Assembly (NCBI RefSeq): GCF_021233355.1
Contig: NZ_CP089507.1
Span: 3,721,001 to 3,785,000, forward strand
Source of the DNA: Luteimonas fraxinea
Lineage (GTDB): Bacteria; Pseudomonadota; Gammaproteobacteria; Xanthomonadales; Xanthomonadaceae
Direction: 5' to 3'
Length of the DNA stretch: 64,000 nt
The stretch's first letter is position 1; each line of letters starts with the position of its first letter. Below, piece by piece: positions 47,780-58,463 of this stretch. A program made the position numbers and the translations under genes. The notes under the pieces are model-generated. The model had not been told where the DNA came from. It did not search any database and saw only the letters and a list, made by a program, of their open reading frames with translations.

Positions 47780-49120
47780 TTGAAGACTGTCCATACGCTG
47801 GCCCTCGCCGTTGCGCTGGCCCTGGCACCCACTCTCGTCGTGCATGCCGCACCGGGTGATGCCGCCGAATCCGTGACCCTGGGCGCCGAGCGCCGGGGCG
47901 AGATCACCAGCCAGTCCAGCCTCAACCACCAGGACGGCTCGCGCAGCCAGCTCTACCGCGTCGACCTGCGCGAAGGCCAGGTGGCGTCGTTCAAGCTCGA
48001 AGGCGCATTGCGCGGCAAGCTCACCGCGTTCCATGGCGGCGATCTGGTCGCGAGCTCGAACCCGAACAACGAATCCGCCTCGCTGGTCGTGCGCGCCAAG
48101 CGCGCCGGCAGTTACACGATCGCCGTCAGCGGCGCCGACGCGAGCGCGTATGGTCCGTTCACGCTGCAGGCGTCGGCGATCGAGGCCTACAACGGCGAAA
48201 CCCTGCGCGTGGGCGCGGCGATCAGCGACTGGACCGATGCCAAGCGCCAGCTGCCGCTGCGGATCGACGAGGCCGGCTTCTACACGATCGACATGATGTC
48301 CGACGATTTCGATTCGGTGCTCAAGCTCGATGGTCCGGGCGTGGCGCTGAGCAATGACGACGGCGGCGAAGGCAGCAACGCGCGGATCAGCGCACGCCTC
48401 GCGCCGGGTACCTACACGCTGACGGCCGAGGGCTACGGCAGCGAGCGCATCAACGGCATGTACCAGATCCGCGTCGCCGCGCGTCCGCTGCCGGAAGGCG
48501 GTCTGCGCGAAGGTGGCGAACTGGCCGTCGGCAGTACCGTGACCGGTCTGTACGAAGGCACCGCGCACGCCTACACGTTCTCGCTGCCTGCGCGCCGCGT
48601 CGTGCGCATCGACATGCGCAGCGACGAGATCGATCCATTGATGCACCTGGCCGGCAACGGCGTGGAGAAGACCGACGACGATGGCGGCGACGCGCTCAAC
48701 TCGCGCATCTCGATGCTGCTGGAGCCGGGCACGTACACGCTGCGCGCCGATGCCGCGTCGGCCGGTGCCGGTCTGTATACGCTGGCGTTCGCCGCCAGCG
48801 AGGCGCCGGACAATGTCGGCGGCGGAACGCTGGCGGCGGGTCGTCCGACCGACGCCACGTTGCTGCCCGGCATGACCGATCGCTGGACGATCAACATCCG
48901 CAGCGCCGGCGAGTACGCAATTGCGATGAACTCCGACGATGTCGACAGCTATCTGCGTCTGAGCCGCGACGGTCAGGAAGTGGCGACCGACGACGACGGC
49001 GGCGGTGCGCTCAACGCGCGCATCGCGCAGCGGCTCGAGTCGGGTACCTATGTTGTCGAAGCCTCGTCGATCGACGGCGACACCGGCGGCAACTACCGCA
49101 TCTCGCTCGAGCGTCGCTGA
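47780..49120 (+). CDS. Secreted protein with bacterial pre-peptidase C-terminal (PPC)-like repeats
   Basis: A 446-residue exported protein. The start is a TTG preceded by CAGGGAGA; it gives a clean signal peptide (MKTVHTLALAVALALAP, cut near VHAAPG). The mature part holds four beta-sandwich repeats of about 100 residues. The last three share the motif D-x-x-D-x-x-L-x-L ... NDDGG/DDDGG-x-x-x-N-x-R-I ... L-x-x-GTYT, suggesting calcium- or carbohydrate-contacting loops. No protease domain is attached, so this is a free-standing PPC protein. It lies between recJ and a convergent GGDEF gene, in the middle of the rpf-type neighbourhood. Confidence 0.82.
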   Translation: MKTVHTLALAVALALAPTLVVHAAPGDAAESVTLGAERRGEITSQSSLNHQDGSRSQLYRVDLREGQVASFKLEGALRGKLTAFHGGDLVASSNPNNESASLVVRAKRAGSYTIAVSGADASAYGPFTLQASAIEAYNGETLRVGAAISDWTDAKRQLPLRIDEAGFYTIDMMSDDFDSVLKLDGPGVALSNDDGGEGSNARISARLAPGTYTLTAEGYGSERINGMYQIRVAARPLPEGGLREGGELAVGSTVTGLYEGTAHAYTFSLPARRVVRIDMRSDEIDPLMHLAGNGVEKTDDDGGDALNSRISMLLEPGTYTLRADAASAGAGLYTLAFAASEAPDNVGGGTLAAGRPTDATLLPGMTDRWTINIRSAGEYAIAMNSDDVDSYLRLSRDGQEVATDDDGGGALNARIAQRLESGTYVVEASSIDGDTGGNYRISLERR

Positions 49121-49140
49121 TCTCTCGCCACCGGTGCCGC

Positions 49141-51099
49141 TCAGCGCGGCGCCGGTGGTTCGCGTCCGCCGTCCGCGGCAGTGCCGCGAGGCTGCCAGCC
49201 GGGCGCGGCGCTGTCCGGCTCGCTGCTGCGCCACTGGACCGGTGTGCGACTGCTGACCGCGGTGATGTCACCGGCGGCGATCGCGCCTTCCGGATCGCGC
49301 AGTACCGCTTTGACGTCCAGCACGTCGCCATCGCACCACAGTCCCGTCCACGCGTCGCGCCCGCCGCGCTTGGATGCATAGAGCGCGCGGTCGGCCAGAT
49401 CCACCGCCTCGCGCCAACGTTCCTTTCTGGCAAGGCCGGCCGCGGCCGCCGTCGGCCAGCACGCGAATCCGATCGACACCGACAGCACGGCCTGGCCGCC
49501 GTCGAAGGCGAAAGGCGTGTTCGCGACGACCGTGCGCAGGCGCTCGGCGACATCGCTGGCGCCGCGCAGATCGAGGGCCGGGCAGGCGACCAGAAATTCC
49601 TCACCACCCCAACGCGCGACCAGATCGCCCGGTCGACAGCAGGTGCCGAGCCGCGCCGCGATCTCGGCGAGGATCGCATCGCCGGTGCTGTGGCCGTGCT
49701 GGTCGTTGCTGTGCTTGAAGTAGTCGACATCGAGCAGGAACACGACCTGCCGCGCAGTGCCGCCCGCGGCATTCGACATGTTGCGCAGGGCATGGGTGGC
49801 AGCGCCGCGATTGAGCAGCCGGGTGAGGCTGTCGACCGAGCTCAGGCGATACAGGCGACGGTTCACGCGGCGCTGGTACCAGGCGAAGGCGAGCATCAGC
49901 ACGACGAGGATCCCGAGCCCGGCGATCGCCGCGCTGCGCAGCTTGCGTGCGTGCTGCTGGGTCAGCGCATCGACGCGGCGCTGTTCGTGCAACCGCGCCA
50001 GCTCGCTCGCACTGTGGCGGTCTTCGAGCCGCGCCTGAAGCCCGGCCAGCGTGCCGAGATTCTGGCTGCGTAGCGCGCGCACCTCGACATCGCGAAGGGT
50101 CTGCTGCACGTCGAGTGCGGCCTCGTACTGTCCGAGCGCCCGTAGCGCGGCGACTTCGGCGCGCATCGCATCGCGATACTCGATGCGGAATGCGCCGGCG
50201 CGGGCGATTCCGACGGCGTCGCGCGCATGCGCCAGTGCCTGCGCGGCCTGGCCGGCATCGAGCGCCAGACGCGACATGCGCATCAGGGTGATCGCGGCGC
50301 CGGATGGATCGTCGCTGCGCTGCGCATCGGCGATGCGCACCAGCGTCGGCAGCGCCTCGAGGCCGGTGGCGTCGAGCGCGGCCAGTTCGGCGCGCGCACG
50401 CTGCTCGACCACACCCAGCGCGATGGCTTCCGCCTGCGGCAGCGCCACGGCGAATGCATCGCGCGCATCCGCCTCGCGTCCGGCGCGCAGATGGTTCAGG
50501 CCCTGGTTGTAGCTCAGGATCGGCTCCGACAGGCCGCCCTTGTCGGCGATCGCCTGTGCACGCGCGAAGATCCGGAGCGCGTCGTCGAACGCTTCCAGCT
50601 CTTCGCTGTGGATGTTGCCCACGTTGTTGAGCATCTTGATCTGGGCGATGTCGGAATCGCCGGCTTCGGCGGCTTCGAACGCGCGCGTGTACAGCGCCAG
50701 TGCGCGCGGCACATCGCCGGCCAGTTGCAGCGCCGCACCGGCATTGGACAGCGCACGCAGCGCGAACTCGGGCGATTGCGGTGACGCGGCGAGCAGGACT
50801 TCGACGCGGTCCACCGCATCGATCGCGGTCAGCGCATCGCCGGTCAGCGCGGAGGCGCGCGCCAGACAGGTCTGCAGCTTGATCTCTTCGGGCGCCGGCA
50901 AATCCGTACCCGACAGCGCAGCGTGGGCGACCGCGATGGCTTCTGCCGGGCGACTCTCGCGCAGTTCGAAGCAACGCTCGACCTGCGCCGCCAGCGGGTG
51001 ACCGGGCTCTGCATTGGGCGCCGCCGCCATTGCAGGCGCGCATCCGAACATCATCATCGCGCCGGCCAGCAGCCAGCCGCGCGCGTCGCGCATCGTCAT
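49141..51099 (-). CDS. Periplasmic-TPR diguanylate cyclase (GGDEF)
   Basis: A 652-residue membrane protein. A signal peptide ([20 protein letters not shown]) leads to a TPR-type helical periplasmic domain (about 45-390), one membrane helix ([18 protein letters not shown], about 402-419) and a cytoplasmic GGDEF domain ([19 protein letters not shown], then active-site [14 protein letters not shown]). The intact GGEEF predicts cyclic-di-GMP synthesis. A Pro/Arg-rich tail of about 60 residues follows. The ATG at 51099 has AAGGGGA upstream; a second ATG two codons on is possible. It is divergent from prfB, inside the rpf-type locus. Confidence 0.88.
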   Translation of the reverse strand: MTMRDARGWLLAGAMMMFGCAPAMAAAPNAEPGHPLAAQVERCFELRESRPAEAIAVAHAALSGTDLPAPEEIKLQTCLARASALTGDALTAIDAVDRVEVLLAASPQSPEFALRALSNAGAALQLAGDVPRALALYTRAFEAAEAGDSDIAQIKMLNNVGNIHSEELEAFDDALRIFARAQAIADKGGLSEPILSYNQGLNHLRAGREADARDAFAVALPQAEAIALGVVEQRARAELAALDATGLEALPTLVRIADAQRSDDPSGAAITLMRMSRLALDAGQAAQALAHARDAVGIARAGAFRIEYRDAMRAEVAALRALGQYEAALDVQQTLRDVEVRALRSQNLGTLAGLQARLEDRHSASELARLHEQRRVDALTQQHARKLRSAAIAGLGILVVLMLAFAWYQRRVNRRLYRLSSVDSLTRLLNRGAATHALRNMSNAAGGTARQVVFLLDVDYFKHSNDQHGHSTGDAILAEIAARLGTCCRPGDLVARWGGEEFLVACPALDLRGASDVAERLRTVVANTPFAFDGGQAVLSVSIGFACWPTAAAAGLARKERWREAVDLADRALYASKRGGRDAWTGLWCDGDVLDVKAVLRDPEGAIAAGDITAVSSRTPVQWRSSEPDSAAPGWQPRGTAADGGREPPAPR

Positions 51100-51202
51100 T
51101 CCGGTCGATCCCCTTGCCAGTGCCCCCAATGGCCGGCGGAATTCTAGCGGCAAAGCGGGCGCCCGGGGTGCGGCCTGCGGGGACGCGGCGGGGCGGACTT
51201 GC

Positions 51203-51208
51203 TAGAAT
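51203..51208 (+). promoter_or_regulatory. -10 element TAGAAT upstream of prfB
   Basis: TAGAAT in CTTGCTAGAATCGCGGG lies 27 bases before the prfB ATG. It is the same motif as in front of the dapB uORF and the gene at 22882. Confidence 0.5.
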
Positions 51209-51235
51209 CGCGGGTTTCCCCGGACGTCATCGGCC

Positions 51236-52364
51236 ATGCTTGAACTCAATCCCGTTCGCCAGCGCATCGTCGACCTTCGCGGTCGGCTGGATGCGCTCAG
51301 GGGGTTTCTTTGACTACGACGCCCGTCGCGAGCGTCTAGAGGAAGTCGAGCGCGAGCTCGAAGACCCGACCATCTGGAACGATCCGGAGCGCGCACAGGC
51401 GCTGGGACGTGAGCGCTCGACGCTCGACAAGACCGTCAACGGCATCCGCAACCTGACTGAAGGTCTGGAAGGCGCGAACGAACTGCTGGAACTGGCCGAG
51501 TCCGAACAGGATGAGGACACCGCGCAGGCGGTCGTCGACGATGTCGAAGGCTTCGCCGTCGAAGTCGACAAGTTGGAATTCCAGCGCATGTTCTCCGGCG
51601 AGCTCGATTCGGCGAACTGCTTCGTCGACATCCAGGCCGGCGCTGGCGGCACCGAGGCCCAGGATTGGGCCGAGATGATGCTGCGCATGTACCTGCGCTG
51701 GGCCGAGACGCGCGGCTGGAAGACCGAGCTGATGGAAGTGTCCGGCGGCGAGGTCGCGGGCATCAAGTCGGCGACCGTGCGCGTCGAGGGCGAGTTCGCC
51801 TACGGCTGGCTGAAGACCGAGATCGGCGTCCACCGTCTGGTGCGCAAGTCGCCGTTCGATTCCGACAACCGCCGCCATACGAGCTTCACCTCGGTGTTCG
51901 TGTCGCCGGAAGTCGACGACAACATCGAGATCGACATCAACCCGGCCGACCTGCGTACCGACGTGTATCGCTCGTCCGGCGCCGGTGGCCAGCACGTCAA
52001 CAAGACCGAGTCGGCGGTGCGCATCACGCACATCCCGACCAACACCGTCGTCGCCTGCCAGACCGGCCGCAGCCAGCACCAGAACCGCGACACCGCGATG
52101 AAGATGCTGGCCGCCAAGCTCTACGAGCTGGAAGTGCAGAAGCGCAACGTCGAGAAGGACGCGCTGGAAGCCACCAAGTCCGACATCGGCTGGGGCAGCC
52201 AGATCCGCAATTACGTGCTCGATCAGAGCCGCATCAAGGATCTGCGCACCGGCGTGGAGCGCAGCGACACGCAGAAGGTGCTCGACGGCGATCTCGACAA
52301 ATTCGTCGAAGCCAGCCTGAAGTCGGGTCTGGCGGCGGGTTCCAAACGTACCGACGCCGTCTGA
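51236..52364 (+). CDS. prfB: Peptide chain release factor 2 with programmed +1 frameshift
   Basis: Translation starts at the ATG 51236 and meets an in-frame TGA at codon 26 (51311-51313) within AGG-GGG-TTT-CTT-TGA-C. The AGGGGG Shine-Dalgarno-like run just before CTT-TGA is the known prfB frameshift signal. After +1 slippage the frame continues at GAC (51312), giving 375 residues. The tripeptide SPF (stop recognition), and GGQ in [20 protein letters not shown], are intact. RF2 reads UGA and UAA and autoregulates through this shift. It pairs with lysS downstream, the common prfB-lysS order. Confidence 0.97.
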
Positions 52365-52457
52365 TCGATCCATCCGCCGACGCGCCGCGTCGGCACTGCG
52401 CGACCGGCCACTCCGGTCGCGCGTGACTTCCCCTTCGCATACGAACGAACCGCACCC

Positions 52458-53978
52458 ATGACCGACGCCCCCGCACCGCAGACGCCCGCCGACGAGAACG
52501 CCCTGATCGCCGAGCGTCGCGCCAAACTGGGCGCGCTGCGCGAGCAGGGCGTGGCGTTCCCGAACGACTTCCGTCGCCGCGACGAGGCCGGCGCGCTGCA
52601 GCGCTCGCACGGCGACGCCGAGCGCTGGACCGGCGAAGCGCTGGAGGCCGAGGGCGTGCAGGTCGCCGTCGCCGGCCGTCTGATGGCCAAGCGGATCATG
52701 GGCAAGGCCGCGTTCGCGACGGTCCAGGACGTCAGCGGTCGCATCCAGCTGTTCCTGCAGTCGGCCACGCTCGGCGAGCGCTACGACGCGTTCAAGGGCT
52801 GGGACGTCGGCGACATCGTCGCCGCCGAAGGCACGCTGATGCGCACCAAGACCGGCGAACTGTCGGTCAAGGCCTCGTCGCTGCGCCTGCTGACCAAGTC
52901 GCTGCGTCCGCTGCCGGACAAGTGGCATGGCCTGAGCGACGTGGAGCAGCGCTATCGCCAGCGCTACGTCGACCTGATCGTCTCGCCAGACGCGCGCGCG
53001 GTATTCGTCAAGCGTTCGCGCATCGTCGGCGCGATCCGGCAGTGGCTCGACATGCGTGACTTCCTCGAAGTCGAGACGCCGATGATGCATTACATCGCCG
53101 GCGGCGCTGCGGCCAAGCCGTTCACCACGCACCACAACGCGCTGGATCTCGACCTGTTCCTGCGCGTCGCGCCCGAGCTCTACCTCAAGCGTCTGGTCGT
53201 CGGCGGCTTCGAACGCGTCTACGAGATCAACCGCAATTTCCGCAACGAAGGCGTGTCGACCCGACACAACCCCGAGTTCACGATGCTCGAACTCTACGAG
53301 GCCTACGTGGCCTACGAAGAGGTCATGGATCTGACCGAAACCCTGATCCGCGATGTCGCGGTGCAGGCGGTCGGCACCACGGCGCTGGAATGGGACGGCA
53401 ACGCGATCGATGTCGGTCCGGCGTTCCGTCGCTGGAAGCTGGAAGAAGCGGTGCGCGAACTCAACCCGGAGATCAGCGTCGCCGACTGCCGTGACCGTGA
53501 AGCGCTCGCCGCACATTGCGCGCGTCTGGGCGTGCACGTGAAGGCCGGCTACGGCTGGGGCAAGCTGCTGCTGGAGATCTTCGAGAAGACCGTCGAGACC
53601 GGCCTGATCCAGCCGACCTTCATCACCCATTACCCGGTCGAAGTCTCGCCGCTGGCGCGCGAGTCCGACAGCGAGGCGGGCATCACGGACCGCTTCGAGC
53701 TGTTCATCGGCGGCAAGGAGATCGCCAACGGCTTCTCAGAGCTCAACGATCCCGAAGACCAGGCTGCGCGCTTCCGCGCCCAGGTCGATGCCCGTGACGG
53801 TGGCGATGACGAGGCCATGCATTACGACGCCGATTACATCCGCGCGCTCGAAGTCGGCCTGCCGCCGACCGGTGGCCTGGGCATCGGCATCGACCGCCTG
53901 GTCATGCTGCTGACCGGGTCTTCCTCGATCCGCGACGTTTTGCTGTTCCCGTACATGCGCCCGCAGGCCGACGCCTGA
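52458..53978 (+). CDS. lysS: Lysyl-tRNA synthetase (class II)
   Basis: A 506-residue enzyme. The N-terminal OB-fold anticodon domain (about 60-150, [20 protein letters not shown]) precedes the class-II core: motif 1 near [14 protein letters not shown], motif 2 [20 protein letters not shown], motif 3 [15 protein letters not shown]. It charges tRNA-Lys. It follows prfB by 93 bp and precedes rpfG by 164 bp, the order of the rpf locus in Xanthomonas. Confidence 0.98.
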   Translation: MTDAPAPQTPADENALIAERRAKLGALREQGVAFPNDFRRRDEAGALQRSHGDAERWTGEALEAEGVQVAVAGRLMAKRIMGKAAFATVQDVSGRIQLFLQSATLGERYDAFKGWDVGDIVAAEGTLMRTKTGELSVKASSLRLLTKSLRPLPDKWHGLSDVEQRYRQRYVDLIVSPDARAVFVKRSRIVGAIRQWLDMRDFLEVETPMMHYIAGGAAAKPFTTHHNALDLDLFLRVAPELYLKRLVVGGFERVYEINRNFRNEGVSTRHNPEFTMLELYEAYVAYEEVMDLTETLIRDVAVQAVGTTALEWDGNAIDVGPAFRRWKLEEAVRELNPEISVADCRDREALAAHCARLGVHVKAGYGWGKLLLEIFEKTVETGLIQPTFITHYPVEVSPLARESDSEAGITDRFELFIGGKEIANGFSELNDPEDQAARFRAQVDARDGGDDEAMHYDADYIRALEVGLPPTGGLGIGIDRLVMLLTGSSSIRDVLLFPYMRPQADA

Positions 53979-54142
53979 GGTCAGTTGCTGCCGTCCGGCG
54001 GCAGCCACGCTTCCCGTTCTCACCATCGGGCACGGCCCGGCTGGCGGGTAGGGATTTGCCCTGAGGCTGGCGCGGGACTTGCTTCCGAGGGAGATGGCCC
54101 GCGATGATGCGGGTCAGGGGAAACCGTAGGGAGACCAGCAGC

Positions 54143-55198
54143 ATGAACATCGTCATCGTCGATGATCAGACGTCCGCGCGGACGATGCTGCGGCATATCC
54201 TCGAGGACATCAGTCCGGAGCTCGAAGTCTTCGACTTCGGAGACCCCGAGCACGCCCTGCGCTGGTGCGACGATCACCGCCCCGATCTGCTGCTGCTCGA
54301 CTACCGCATGCCGGTCGTCGACGGTCTCGAGTTCGCGCGTCGCTTCCGCCGTCCGCTGATGCACCGCGATGTGCCGATCGTGCTGGTCACCGTGGTCGGC
54401 GACGAGCCGATCCGCCAGGCCGCGCTGGAAGCAGGCGTCATCGATTTCCTGGTCAAGCCGGTGCGTCCGCGCGAACTGCGCGCACGCTGCCGCAATCTCC
54501 TGCAGCTGCGCCAGCAGTCCGAATCAGTGAAGCAACGTGCGCTGTCGCTGGAGCAGCGCCTGCTCAAGAGCATGCACGAGGTCGAGGAACGCGAGCGCGA
54601 GACTCTGACCCGGCTGGCGCGCGCGATCGCGTATCGCGACGCCAGCACCAGCGCCAATCTCGAACGCGTCGCCGCGGTGGCCGGCATGGTCGCCGAAGCG
54701 ATGGGCCTGTTCGAAGACGAAGTGCGGATGATCGAGCTCGCCGCGCCCTTGCACGACATCGGCAAGATCGCGATTCCCGACGCCATCCTGATGAAGCCCG
54801 GCCCGCTGACGGCCGAAGAAACGCTGGAGATGCGCCAGCATCCGCAGATCGGCTACGAGCTGCTGAGCAACAGCCAGAACCGTTTCATCCAGCTCAGCGC
54901 ACTGATCGCGCTGCGTCATCAGGAACGCTTCGACGGCACCGGCTATCCCGATGGCCTGGCCGGCGAACAGATTCCGCTGGAAGCGCGCATCGTCGCGATC
55001 GCCGACGTGTTCGACGCGCTGATGTCCAAGCGCCCGTACAAGCGCGCCTGGTCGATCGAGGAAGCGCTCGCCTACATCGGCGAGAACAGCGGCCGTCATT
55101 TCGATCCGCGCTGCGTCGAGGCGATGCTGTCCAACGTGCCGCGTCTGCAGCACATCTGCGCCCAGTTCGGCGGACGGCCCGTCGGGCCGTTGCAGTAA
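54143..55198 (+). CDS. rpfG: RpfG, HD-GYP response regulator of the DSF system
   Basis: A 351-residue regulator. The receiver domain (1-120) has the phospho-acceptor D53 in [13 protein letters not shown]. The HD-GYP domain (about 145-340) has H204-D205 in [13 protein letters not shown]233 in MRQHPQIG, and [20 protein letters not shown] with IADVFDAL. Two usual metal-site positions differ: N where the first-helix His is expected (SANLERV, about 172), and Q260 in the HHE triplet (HQE). In xanthomonads RpfG degrades cyclic-di-GMP when RpfC senses DSF. It is 10 bp upstream of rpfC on the same strand. TAGGGAGACC precedes the ATG. Confidence 0.93.
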   Translation: MNIVIVDDQTSARTMLRHILEDISPELEVFDFGDPEHALRWCDDHRPDLLLLDYRMPVVDGLEFARRFRRPLMHRDVPIVLVTVVGDEPIRQAALEAGVIDFLVKPVRPRELRARCRNLLQLRQQSESVKQRALSLEQRLLKSMHEVEERERETLTRLARAIAYRDASTSANLERVAAVAGMVAEAMGLFEDEVRMIELAAPLHDIGKIAIPDAILMKPGPLTAEETLEMRQHPQIGYELLSNSQNRFIQLSALIALRHQERFDGTGYPDGLAGEQIPLEARIVAIADVFDALMSKRPYKRAWSIEEALAYIGENSGRHFDPRCVEAMLSNVPRLQHICAQFGGRPVGPLQ

Positions 55199-55208
55199 GT
55201 TGTCCGCG

Positions 55209-57359
55209 ATGAACGCCGCCTTCGGCTGGTTGCGCGCGCGTCTGTCCGACCGCCACGACAGCGAACACGGCCAGGCCACCGTGCGTCTGGTGATGCTGGT
55301 GGTCATCTACGCCTATCTGCAGCTGTTCGTCGGCGGCAAGCCCGAAGTCGCGCGCGAGCTGTGGTTGTCGGAAGCCTATCTCGCGATCGAATACGCGGTC
55401 GCGCTCGGTATCTTCATCTGGCTGCTGTGGCGCCCGGGTGTCTCGCATCCGCGCCGCGTGCTGGGCATGGTGGCCGATTACAGCCTGATGGGCGTCGGCC
55501 TGTTCCTGCTCGGCGACCTGTTGGCCTGGCTGTACGTGGTGATCATGTGGGTCACCGTCGGCAACGGCCTGCGCTTCGGTCCGCGTTATCTGTATGCGGC
55601 GATCGGCTTCGCGGTCGTGACCTTCGGCACCGCGGTCGCGCTCACGCCGTACTGGCAGCAGAACATGTCGTTGGCGCTGGGCCTGCTGGTCGGTCTGGTC
55701 GCGGTGCCGCTGTATCTGAGCTCGCTGTTGCGTGCGCTCACCGAGGCCACGCGCGCGGCCAAGGCCGCCAGCGAGGCCAAGAGCCGTTTTCTGGCCAATA
55801 TGAGCCACGAATTCCGCACCCCGCTCAACGGCATCATCGGCATGTCCGATTTGCTGGTGACCACGCCGCTGACTGCCGAACAGCGCGACAGCGCGCATGT
55901 GATCCAGACCTCGGCCAAGGCGCTGCAGGTGCTGGTCGACGACGTGCTCGACATCTTCAAGATCGAGGCCGGGAAGTTCCGCAGCAGCCACGCCGACTTC
56001 TCGCTGCCCGAGCTGGTGCGCGGCATCCAGGTCATGCTGATGCCGAGCGCGCACGCCAAGGGCCTGCAGTTCGAGGCGAAGGTCGCCGATGGCGTGCCGA
56101 CGCTGCTGCACGGCGACAGCAACCAGCTGCGCCAGGTGCTGGTGAATCTGCTGTCGAACGCGATCAAGTTCACCGATGAGGGCAAGGTCACGCTGGCCAT
56201 CGATGCGGTCGCCGGCGAGCAGGCGCCTTCGCGCGTACAGCTGCGGTTCTCGGTGCGCGATACGGGCATCGGCATGCCGCCCGAGGCGCTGACCGGCATC
56301 TTCGATGCGTTCGAACAGGTCGAAACCGGCCTGGGCCGTCGCTTCGGCGGCACGGGTCTGGGCACGACGATCGCCAAGGGCCTGACCGAGCAGATGGGCG
56401 GGCAGATCCATGTCGAGAGCCGCCTCGGCGAAGGCTCGCACTTCTGGATCGAGATTCCGCTGGGCGTGGTCGAACGCGACGACGAGGCGCCGGCTTCGGT
56501 CAGCAACGTCATTCCGTTCGACGATCCGTTCGTACGGCATCGCGCGCGCGTCGAACCGATGCGCATCCTCGTCGCCGATGATCAGCCGGCGAACCGCATG
56601 GTGCTGCGACGCCTGCTCGAGAAGGCCGGGCATCGTCCGCACATCGTCGACGATGGCGACGACGTGCTGATGGCGCTCGAAGCGCAGACCTTCGATGCGG
56701 TGATCACCGACCTGCACATGCCAGGCGCCGATGGTCTGGACATCATCCGGCAGACGCGTTTCATGGAAGCGGGCAGTGGACGCCGCACGCCTTTCATCGT
56801 GCTGACCGCCGATGCGACCGCCGAAGCGCGCGAGGCCTGCATGCGCGCCGGTGCGATGGCGTATCTGACCAAGCCGATCGTCATCGAGCGCATGCTCGAG
56901 AAACTCGCCGAGATCGCACTGGGCAGCACGGCCGCGCCCGTGGCACCTGCAGCGCCGAAGGTCGTCGCCCGCGACGCCGATGGCAGCGTGATCTCGCAGC
57001 ACATCCTCGACGAGCTGCGCGAGATGGGACTGGGTGAGCCGTTCGTGCAGCGGTTCCTCGGCGAATGCACGCGTGATGCGCGCAAATGCCTCGTCGATTT
57101 CCAGGAATCGGCGCGCGTGGGCAACTGGGATGCGGCGCGCGATGCCTGCCACGCGCTGAAAGGCGCGGCCGGCAACATGGGCGCCGTGCGCCTGGCCGAC
57201 ACCGCGTCGACCGGCATGGGCATGCGTTCGGAGCAACTGCTCAAGGAATGGAGCGGCCTGCTGCAGACACTTGGCCAGCAGCTCGACCAGGCGCTCGTTG
57301 CATTGCGCGACCGCGGCGATCTGCCGCGGGCCGGCATGCCCGGGTCCGAAAAAGCCTGA
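55209..57359 (+). CDS. rpfC: RpfC, hybrid sensor kinase for diffusible signal factor
   Basis: A 716-residue hybrid kinase. A short N-terminal tail with D17-S18-E19 precedes five membrane helices (about 24-172). Then come HisKA with H200 ([12 protein letters not shown]), HATPase ([31 protein letters not shown]), a receiver with D501 ([11 protein letters not shown]), and an Hpt domain with H648 ([13 protein letters not shown]). RpfC senses DSF, passes phosphate to RpfG and restrains RpfF. The ATG at 55209 is preferred to a TTG three codons earlier because it puts the DSE triplet at the numbering reported important for DSF binding in X. campestris. Confidence 0.95.
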   Translation: MNAAFGWLRARLSDRHDSEHGQATVRLVMLVVIYAYLQLFVGGKPEVARELWLSEAYLAIEYAVALGIFIWLLWRPGVSHPRRVLGMVADYSLMGVGLFLLGDLLAWLYVVIMWVTVGNGLRFGPRYLYAAIGFAVVTFGTAVALTPYWQQNMSLALGLLVGLVAVPLYLSSLLRALTEATRAAKAASEAKSRFLANMSHEFRTPLNGIIGMSDLLVTTPLTAEQRDSAHVIQTSAKALQVLVDDVLDIFKIEAGKFRSSHADFSLPELVRGIQVMLMPSAHAKGLQFEAKVADGVPTLLHGDSNQLRQVLVNLLSNAIKFTDEGKVTLAIDAVAGEQAPSRVQLRFSVRDTGIGMPPEALTGIFDAFEQVETGLGRRFGGTGLGTTIAKGLTEQMGGQIHVESRLGEGSHFWIEIPLGVVERDDEAPASVSNVIPFDDPFVRHRARVEPMRILVADDQPANRMVLRRLLEKAGHRPHIVDDGDDVLMALEAQTFDAVITDLHMPGADGLDIIRQTRFMEAGSGRRTPFIVLTADATAEAREACMRAGAMAYLTKPIVIERMLEKLAEIALGSTAAPVAPAAPKVVARDADGSVISQHILDELREMGLGEPFVQRFLGECTRDARKCLVDFQESARVGNWDAARDACHALKGAAGNMGAVRLADTASTGMGMRSEQLLKEWSGLLQTLGQQLDQALVALRDRGDLPRAGMPGSEKA

Positions 57360-57380
57360 CCCGGGCGTCGCGTCAGACCA

Positions 57381-58295
57381 TCAGCCGACGTCGGCTGCCT
57401 GGTCTTCGGTCACCGCTTCCGGCCGGCGCAGCTGCGCGCGCACCAGACGCTCCATCGTGCGCAGCTGGCGATCACCGAGCTGCAGCGCGGTGTCCACCCA
57501 GATCCGGGTGATGCGCATCAGTTCCTCATGGGTCACCGGATGCGCGCCCTCGCGCACTTCGTGCAATGCCAGACGCGCGGCGGCGATGCGACGGTTCTGA
57601 CGGATCACCTCGTGCACCGCGCGCGTGCCTTCGCCCTTGGGCACCAGCACGTCGACGATGCCCATCTTGTGGAGTTCGTCGCTGCTGTACATCACGCCGT
57701 TGAGCATCATTTCTTCGGCGACCTTCGGGCTGACCTTCTGCGCCAGCAGCGAGTAGGCGCCCATGCCAGGGAACAGGCCGAACAGCACTTCGGGGAAGCC
57801 CATCTGCACGCCGCTTTCGGCGACGATCGTCTGGCAGGCCAGCGCCAGTTCGAAACCACCGCCGAGCGCGTCGCCTTCGACCAACGCCACCGTGTGCGCA
57901 TTGCGGTGCAGGCGCGTGTGCAGCAGGTGGATGTTGTCCACGCACTCGGTCGCGTAGCGCAACAGGCCATCGCGATTGCGATCGCGGATCAGTGAGGCGA
58001 AGAGCTTGAGGTCGCCGCCGAGATTGAACACGTGGCTGTCGGCGCCGAGCACGATGTGCGACACGTGGGCCGGCTCGGCCTGCGCGCGGCTCGAGATCCG
58101 GTCGATCGTCTGCTGTGCGAACAGACGTAATTCCCGCAGAAGCGCGGGAGAGAAACAGGCCCGATAGGTGGGATCGGAGAACGCCTGCTGCGCATGCATG
58201 AAGCACCAATGCGAATCATTGGACGCGTCATGTTCGATACGGATGGTGGACAGTGCGGCGGTTGCGTCACCGTGCAGCAGCTCGACGTTGTGCAT
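57381..58295 (-). CDS. rpfF: RpfF, DSF synthase (crotonase family)
   Basis: A 304-residue enoyl-CoA-hydratase-fold enzyme. The two catalytic glutamates sit 20 residues apart as in X. campestris RpfF: E149 in GDALGGGFELALACQ and E169 in MGFPEVLFGLFPGMGAY. RpfF dehydrates and releases 3-hydroxyacyl-ACP to form cis-2-unsaturated DSF. AGGGGA precedes the ATG. It converges with rpfC (21-bp gap) and follows rpfB, the usual rpf geometry. An N-terminal extension of about 8 residues relative to the X. campestris protein is inferred from the glutamate numbering. Confidence 0.95.
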   Translation of the reverse strand: MHNVELLHGDATAALSTIRIEHDASNDSHWCFMHAQQAFSDPTYRACFSPALLRELRLFAQQTIDRISSRAQAEPAHVSHIVLGADSHVFNLGGDLKLFASLIRDRNRDGLLRYATECVDNIHLLHTRLHRNAHTVALVEGDALGGGFELALACQTIVAESGVQMGFPEVLFGLFPGMGAYSLLAQKVSPKVAEEMMLNGVMYSSDELHKMGIVDVLVPKGEGTRAVHEVIRQNRRIAAARLALHEVREGAHPVTHEELMRITRIWVDTALQLGDRQLRTMERLVRAQLRRPEAVTEDQAADVG

Positions 58296-58357
58296 TGAAA
58301 ATCCCCTGAAACGGACTTCCTGCCGGTCGGGCGCCCGGCAGGCTGTCCCGATAAAAG

Positions 58358-58399
58358 TTTTCGCCCGATGCCGGCTTCTATGCGCGCATCGGGCGAAAA
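58358..58399 (-). terminator. 14-bp hairpin between rpfB and rpfF
   Basis: TTTTCGCCCGATGC and GCATCGGGCGAAAA form a perfect 14-bp stem with a 14-base loop. On the minus strand it is followed by CTTTTATC. It can end rpfB transcripts, which implies that rpfF also has its own promoter in the 168-bp gap. Confidence 0.65.
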
Positions 58400-58432
58400 G
58401 GGCAAGGATTTCAATGAGCTAAACAGTGAATG

Positions 58433-58455
58433 CCAAATCCGTCACCCGGATTTGG
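58433..58455. other. Second hairpin directly after the rpfB stop
   Basis: CCAAATCCG-TCACC-CGGATTTGG is a 9-bp perfect stem nine bases after the rpfB stop codon. There is no T run. It may protect the rpfB mRNA end or attenuate readthrough to rpfF together with the stronger hairpin at 58358. Confidence 0.5.
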
Positions 58456-58463
58456 GAACTGCG

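Noticed and set aside
46283..49234. A 983-codon open frame on the minus strand across recJ and the PPC gene
   Set aside because: It is antisense to clear genes, has Arg/Ala/Gln-rich low-complexity content without motifs, and is the expected by-product of high GC at third positions.
51236..51313. prfB as a pseudogene with a frameshift and stop
   Set aside because: The stop lies in the conserved programmed +1 frameshift site, and all functional motifs follow.
51336..53630. A 764-codon minus-strand frame over prfB and lysS
   Set aside because: Antisense shadow of two essential genes.
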